Shown: positions 63,377-64,000 of the stretch, in pieces
Position numbering within the stretch: position 1 is the first letter of the stretch
How the letters are laid out: every line of letters starts with the position of its first letter
From: Chaetorhynchus papuensis
Lineage: Eukaryota; Chordata; Aves; Passeriformes; Rhipiduridae
Assembly (NCBI GenBank): GCA_013396525.1
Contig: VWYX01000726.1
Span: 369,404 to 433,403 of the forward strand
DNA: 64,000 nt
Direction: 5' to 3'
Notes under the pieces: generated by a model
The model's database searches: none
Told to the model about the DNA's origin: nothing
The model's input: the letters and a program-made list of their open reading frames with translations, nothing else
Position numbers and translations under genes: made by a program

Positions 63377-63728
63377 GCTTCTTATAAATGTCTAAGTGCA
63401 TGACCATATCTTTTCCATTATTGCATTTCATCCCATTTCTTTTTTTCCAGTCCTCAAGGTTATATAGTCATGTCTATATGTTCTGAACCTCCCTTCTATT
63501 AACAGTCTTGCACAGTTCTTTGAGTCTACTTCCACATAAATTAAAAAATACGCAAATACAAACTGTTGGTCTCAGAACAAATTTTAACAGTAACAGTACT
63601 TCTCCCAGTTCAAACATCCCCCTTCCAGGGCAGTGGGTAGTCAGCTGTAGGGAGTTCCCAGCTGAATTTACAGCTTTGTTTCAGTTCCCCATGTCTTTCA
63701 GCTTAGCTAGGCAAACTATAACTGGGAC

Positions 63729-64000
63729 TCATAGAATGGTTTGGGATGCAAGGTACCTTCACTACAATCTAGTTCCAACCCTCCTGCCATGGGCAGGGAC
63801 ATGTTCCACTAGACTGGGTGGCACAAAGCCCCATCCAGCCTGGCCTTGAACACTTCCAGGGATGGGGCATCCATAAACTCTTCCAGTTTAGAGTCACTGC
63901 CCCTTGTCCTATCCATATAAACCCTTGTAACAAGACCCTCTCCAGCTTTCTTGTAGGCCCCTTTCAGGTGCTGGAAGCCTGCTCTAAGGTCTTCCTGGAG
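63729..64000 (-). mobile_element. CR1 LINE 3' end, continuing past the window
   Basis: TCATAGAATGGTTTGGGATG at the left edge is the reverse complement of the CR1 tail. It is followed by CCTCCTGCCATGGGCAGGGA, CCCCATCCAGCCTGGCCTTG and AACACTTCCAGGGATGGGGC, all hallmark phrases of the avian CR1 3' region. It then continues through the usual upstream CR1 sequence to the end of the window. The element is well preserved over this span. Confidence 0.97.

Larger units (their letters stand above)
61761..63728. other. Upstream flank of TMEFF1
   Basis: The base composition drops back to AT-rich directly right of the CpG island. I recognise no exon of a neighbouring gene. The stretch includes a 28-bp direct duplication (62328-62393) and a short TAA repeat (63361-63376). 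Confidence 0.5.

Noticed and set aside
1..64000. CRISPR arrays, operons, phage or plasmid functions
   Set aside because: The composition, repeats and spliced gene structure show vertebrate nuclear DNA. I saw no regularly spaced repeats or tightly packed genes.

Overview
The window is nuclear DNA from a bird. This rests on several CR1 LINE fragments of avian type, including a 3' tail with ATTCTATG-like repeats, on a solo LTR of a retroviral family that is abundant in birds, and on one vertebrate CpG-island promoter in otherwise AT-rich, gene-poor sequence. No bacterial-style genes or operons are present. Most open reading frames are short chance frames.

The only gene I can identify is TMEFF1 (tomoregulin-1), on the minus strand. 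Its first coding exon lies at 60930-61113 inside a CpG island at about 60.4-61.7 kb. The exon encodes a signal peptide and the start of the mature ectodomain, and ends at a consensus splice donor. Transcription runs toward coordinate 1. I found no follistatin/Kazal, EGF-like or transmembrane exon to its left, so 1-60929 is read as part of a first intron of at least 60.9 kb. The sequence right of about 61.8 kb is upstream flank.

The intron is unique sequence with scattered repeats. They are three solo LTRs (1376-1938, 26822-27193 and 36828-37201), five decayed CR1 fragments on the plus strand (11.7, 34.3, 35.6, 37.4 and 43.7 kb), one CR1 3' end on the minus strand (46.2 kb), simple repeats (GAAA-rich at 22.0 kb, CA/TA at 35.5 kb), a purine-rich tract (28.0-29.9 kb), a pyrimidine-rich tract (42.5-43.3 kb), and a hairpin with local duplication (3.75-3.87 kb). 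The last two LTRs belong to one family, lie in opposite orientations, and each has a perfect 6-bp target-site duplication. A further CR1 3' end runs off the right edge from 63729. Two runs of N (4056-4315 and 48333-48371) are assembly gaps.

I did not find a new multi-gene system. The observations most worth checking are the TMEFF1 5' end, the inverted LTR pair, the 3.75-kb hairpin/duplication, and a few candidate conserved non-coding segments.
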